From assembly GCA_964569055.1 (NCBI GenBank), contig CAZMSZ010000033.1, positions 1 through 33,749 on the forward strand: a DNA stretch of 33,749 bases, written 5' to 3'. Source of the stretch: JAWLGW01 sp964569055. GTDB taxonomy: Bacteria; Planctomycetota; J058. The position numbers and the translations under genes are program-made. Positions 33,653 to 33,749 of this stretch are shown here, piece after piece. Each line of letters opens with the position of its first letter. Positions within the stretch are counted from its first letter, which is position 1. The notes below the pieces were generated by a model, which was not told where the DNA came from, searched no databases, and saw only the letters and a program-made list of their open reading frames with translations.

Positions 33653-33749
33653 GTGCTCGTGCTCGTTCGTGCTCGTGCTCGCTCGTGCTCGTGCTCGCTC
33701 CTGGCGAGGCGCGGTGCCGTACGCGACAGCCTCTCGGACTCGGACTCGG
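33653..33749 (+). repeat. Composite GTGCTC / GCGACAGC / GGACTC repeat at window end
   Basis: Tandem GTGCTC-type hexamers with CGTT/CGCT interruptions (33653-33700) are followed after 22 nt by GCGACAGCCTCT (33723-33734) and then by CGGACTCGGACTCGG running to the last base. The order and the 12-bp core match the minus-strand reading of 21691-21830. Confidence 0.8.

Overview
The window comes from a very GC-rich bacterium with an outer membrane: it encodes a lipoprotein secretin, an MltA-type lytic transglycosylase, periplasmic HtrA-type proteases and YidC. Gln/Gly-rich coiled-coil proteins, a RING-like zinc-finger TPR protein, a TPR-secretin fusion, multi-FHA membrane proteins and single prepilins are a mix I associate with Planctomycetota. 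That assignment is an inference; no rRNA or tRNA gene was seen to confirm it. Two 100-N runs mark assembly gaps.

Layout. Positions 1-5545 (minus strand) form a tight four-gene operon of exported proteins: a Gln/Gly coiled-coil protein, a Gln/Gly helical protein, an intact HtrA-like protease with one PDZ domain, and a protease-fold protein in which all three catalytic residues are replaced. Positions 5623-8461 (minus) look accessory: a RING/TPR membrane protein, then an Xre-like/ImmA-IrrE zinc peptidase overlapping a stand-alone C39-like cysteine peptidase. A 44-bp tandem-repeat array (8521-9131) follows, ending in a perfect 21-bp inverted repeat that contains the stop codon of a TPR-secretin lipoprotein (9164-11911).

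Positions 12131-17293 (minus) are a nucleotide-sugar operon: UDP-glucose dehydrogenase, UDP-glucuronate decarboxylase, dTDP-glucose 4,6-dehydratase and a YihY-family membrane protein. Together they would supply UDP-glucuronate, UDP-xylose and dTDP-4-keto-6-deoxyglucose for surface polysaccharide. Positions 17462-21115 hold a periplasmic amidase (LysM, two SH3 domains) followed by a large protein of carboxypeptidase-regulatory-like repeats. A second repeat array (71-bp units) fills the divergent region before the lytic transglycosylase (21884) and a DegP-like protease (23278).

Positions 25059-27100 carry a three-FHA tail-anchored protein and a prepilin; a small unknown acidic protein diverges from them. 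The right end is housekeeping: mnmE, yidC, a YfcE-like phosphoesterase, signal peptidase I, and an HNH endonuclease.

The least explained material is (1) a dispersed intergenic repeat family that shares the core AGCGACAGC at three places (8.5-9.1, 21.3-21.8 and 33.65-33.75 kb) and is paired with hairpins or hexamer repeats, (2) the two-peptidase locus, and (3) the active/dead HtrA pair.
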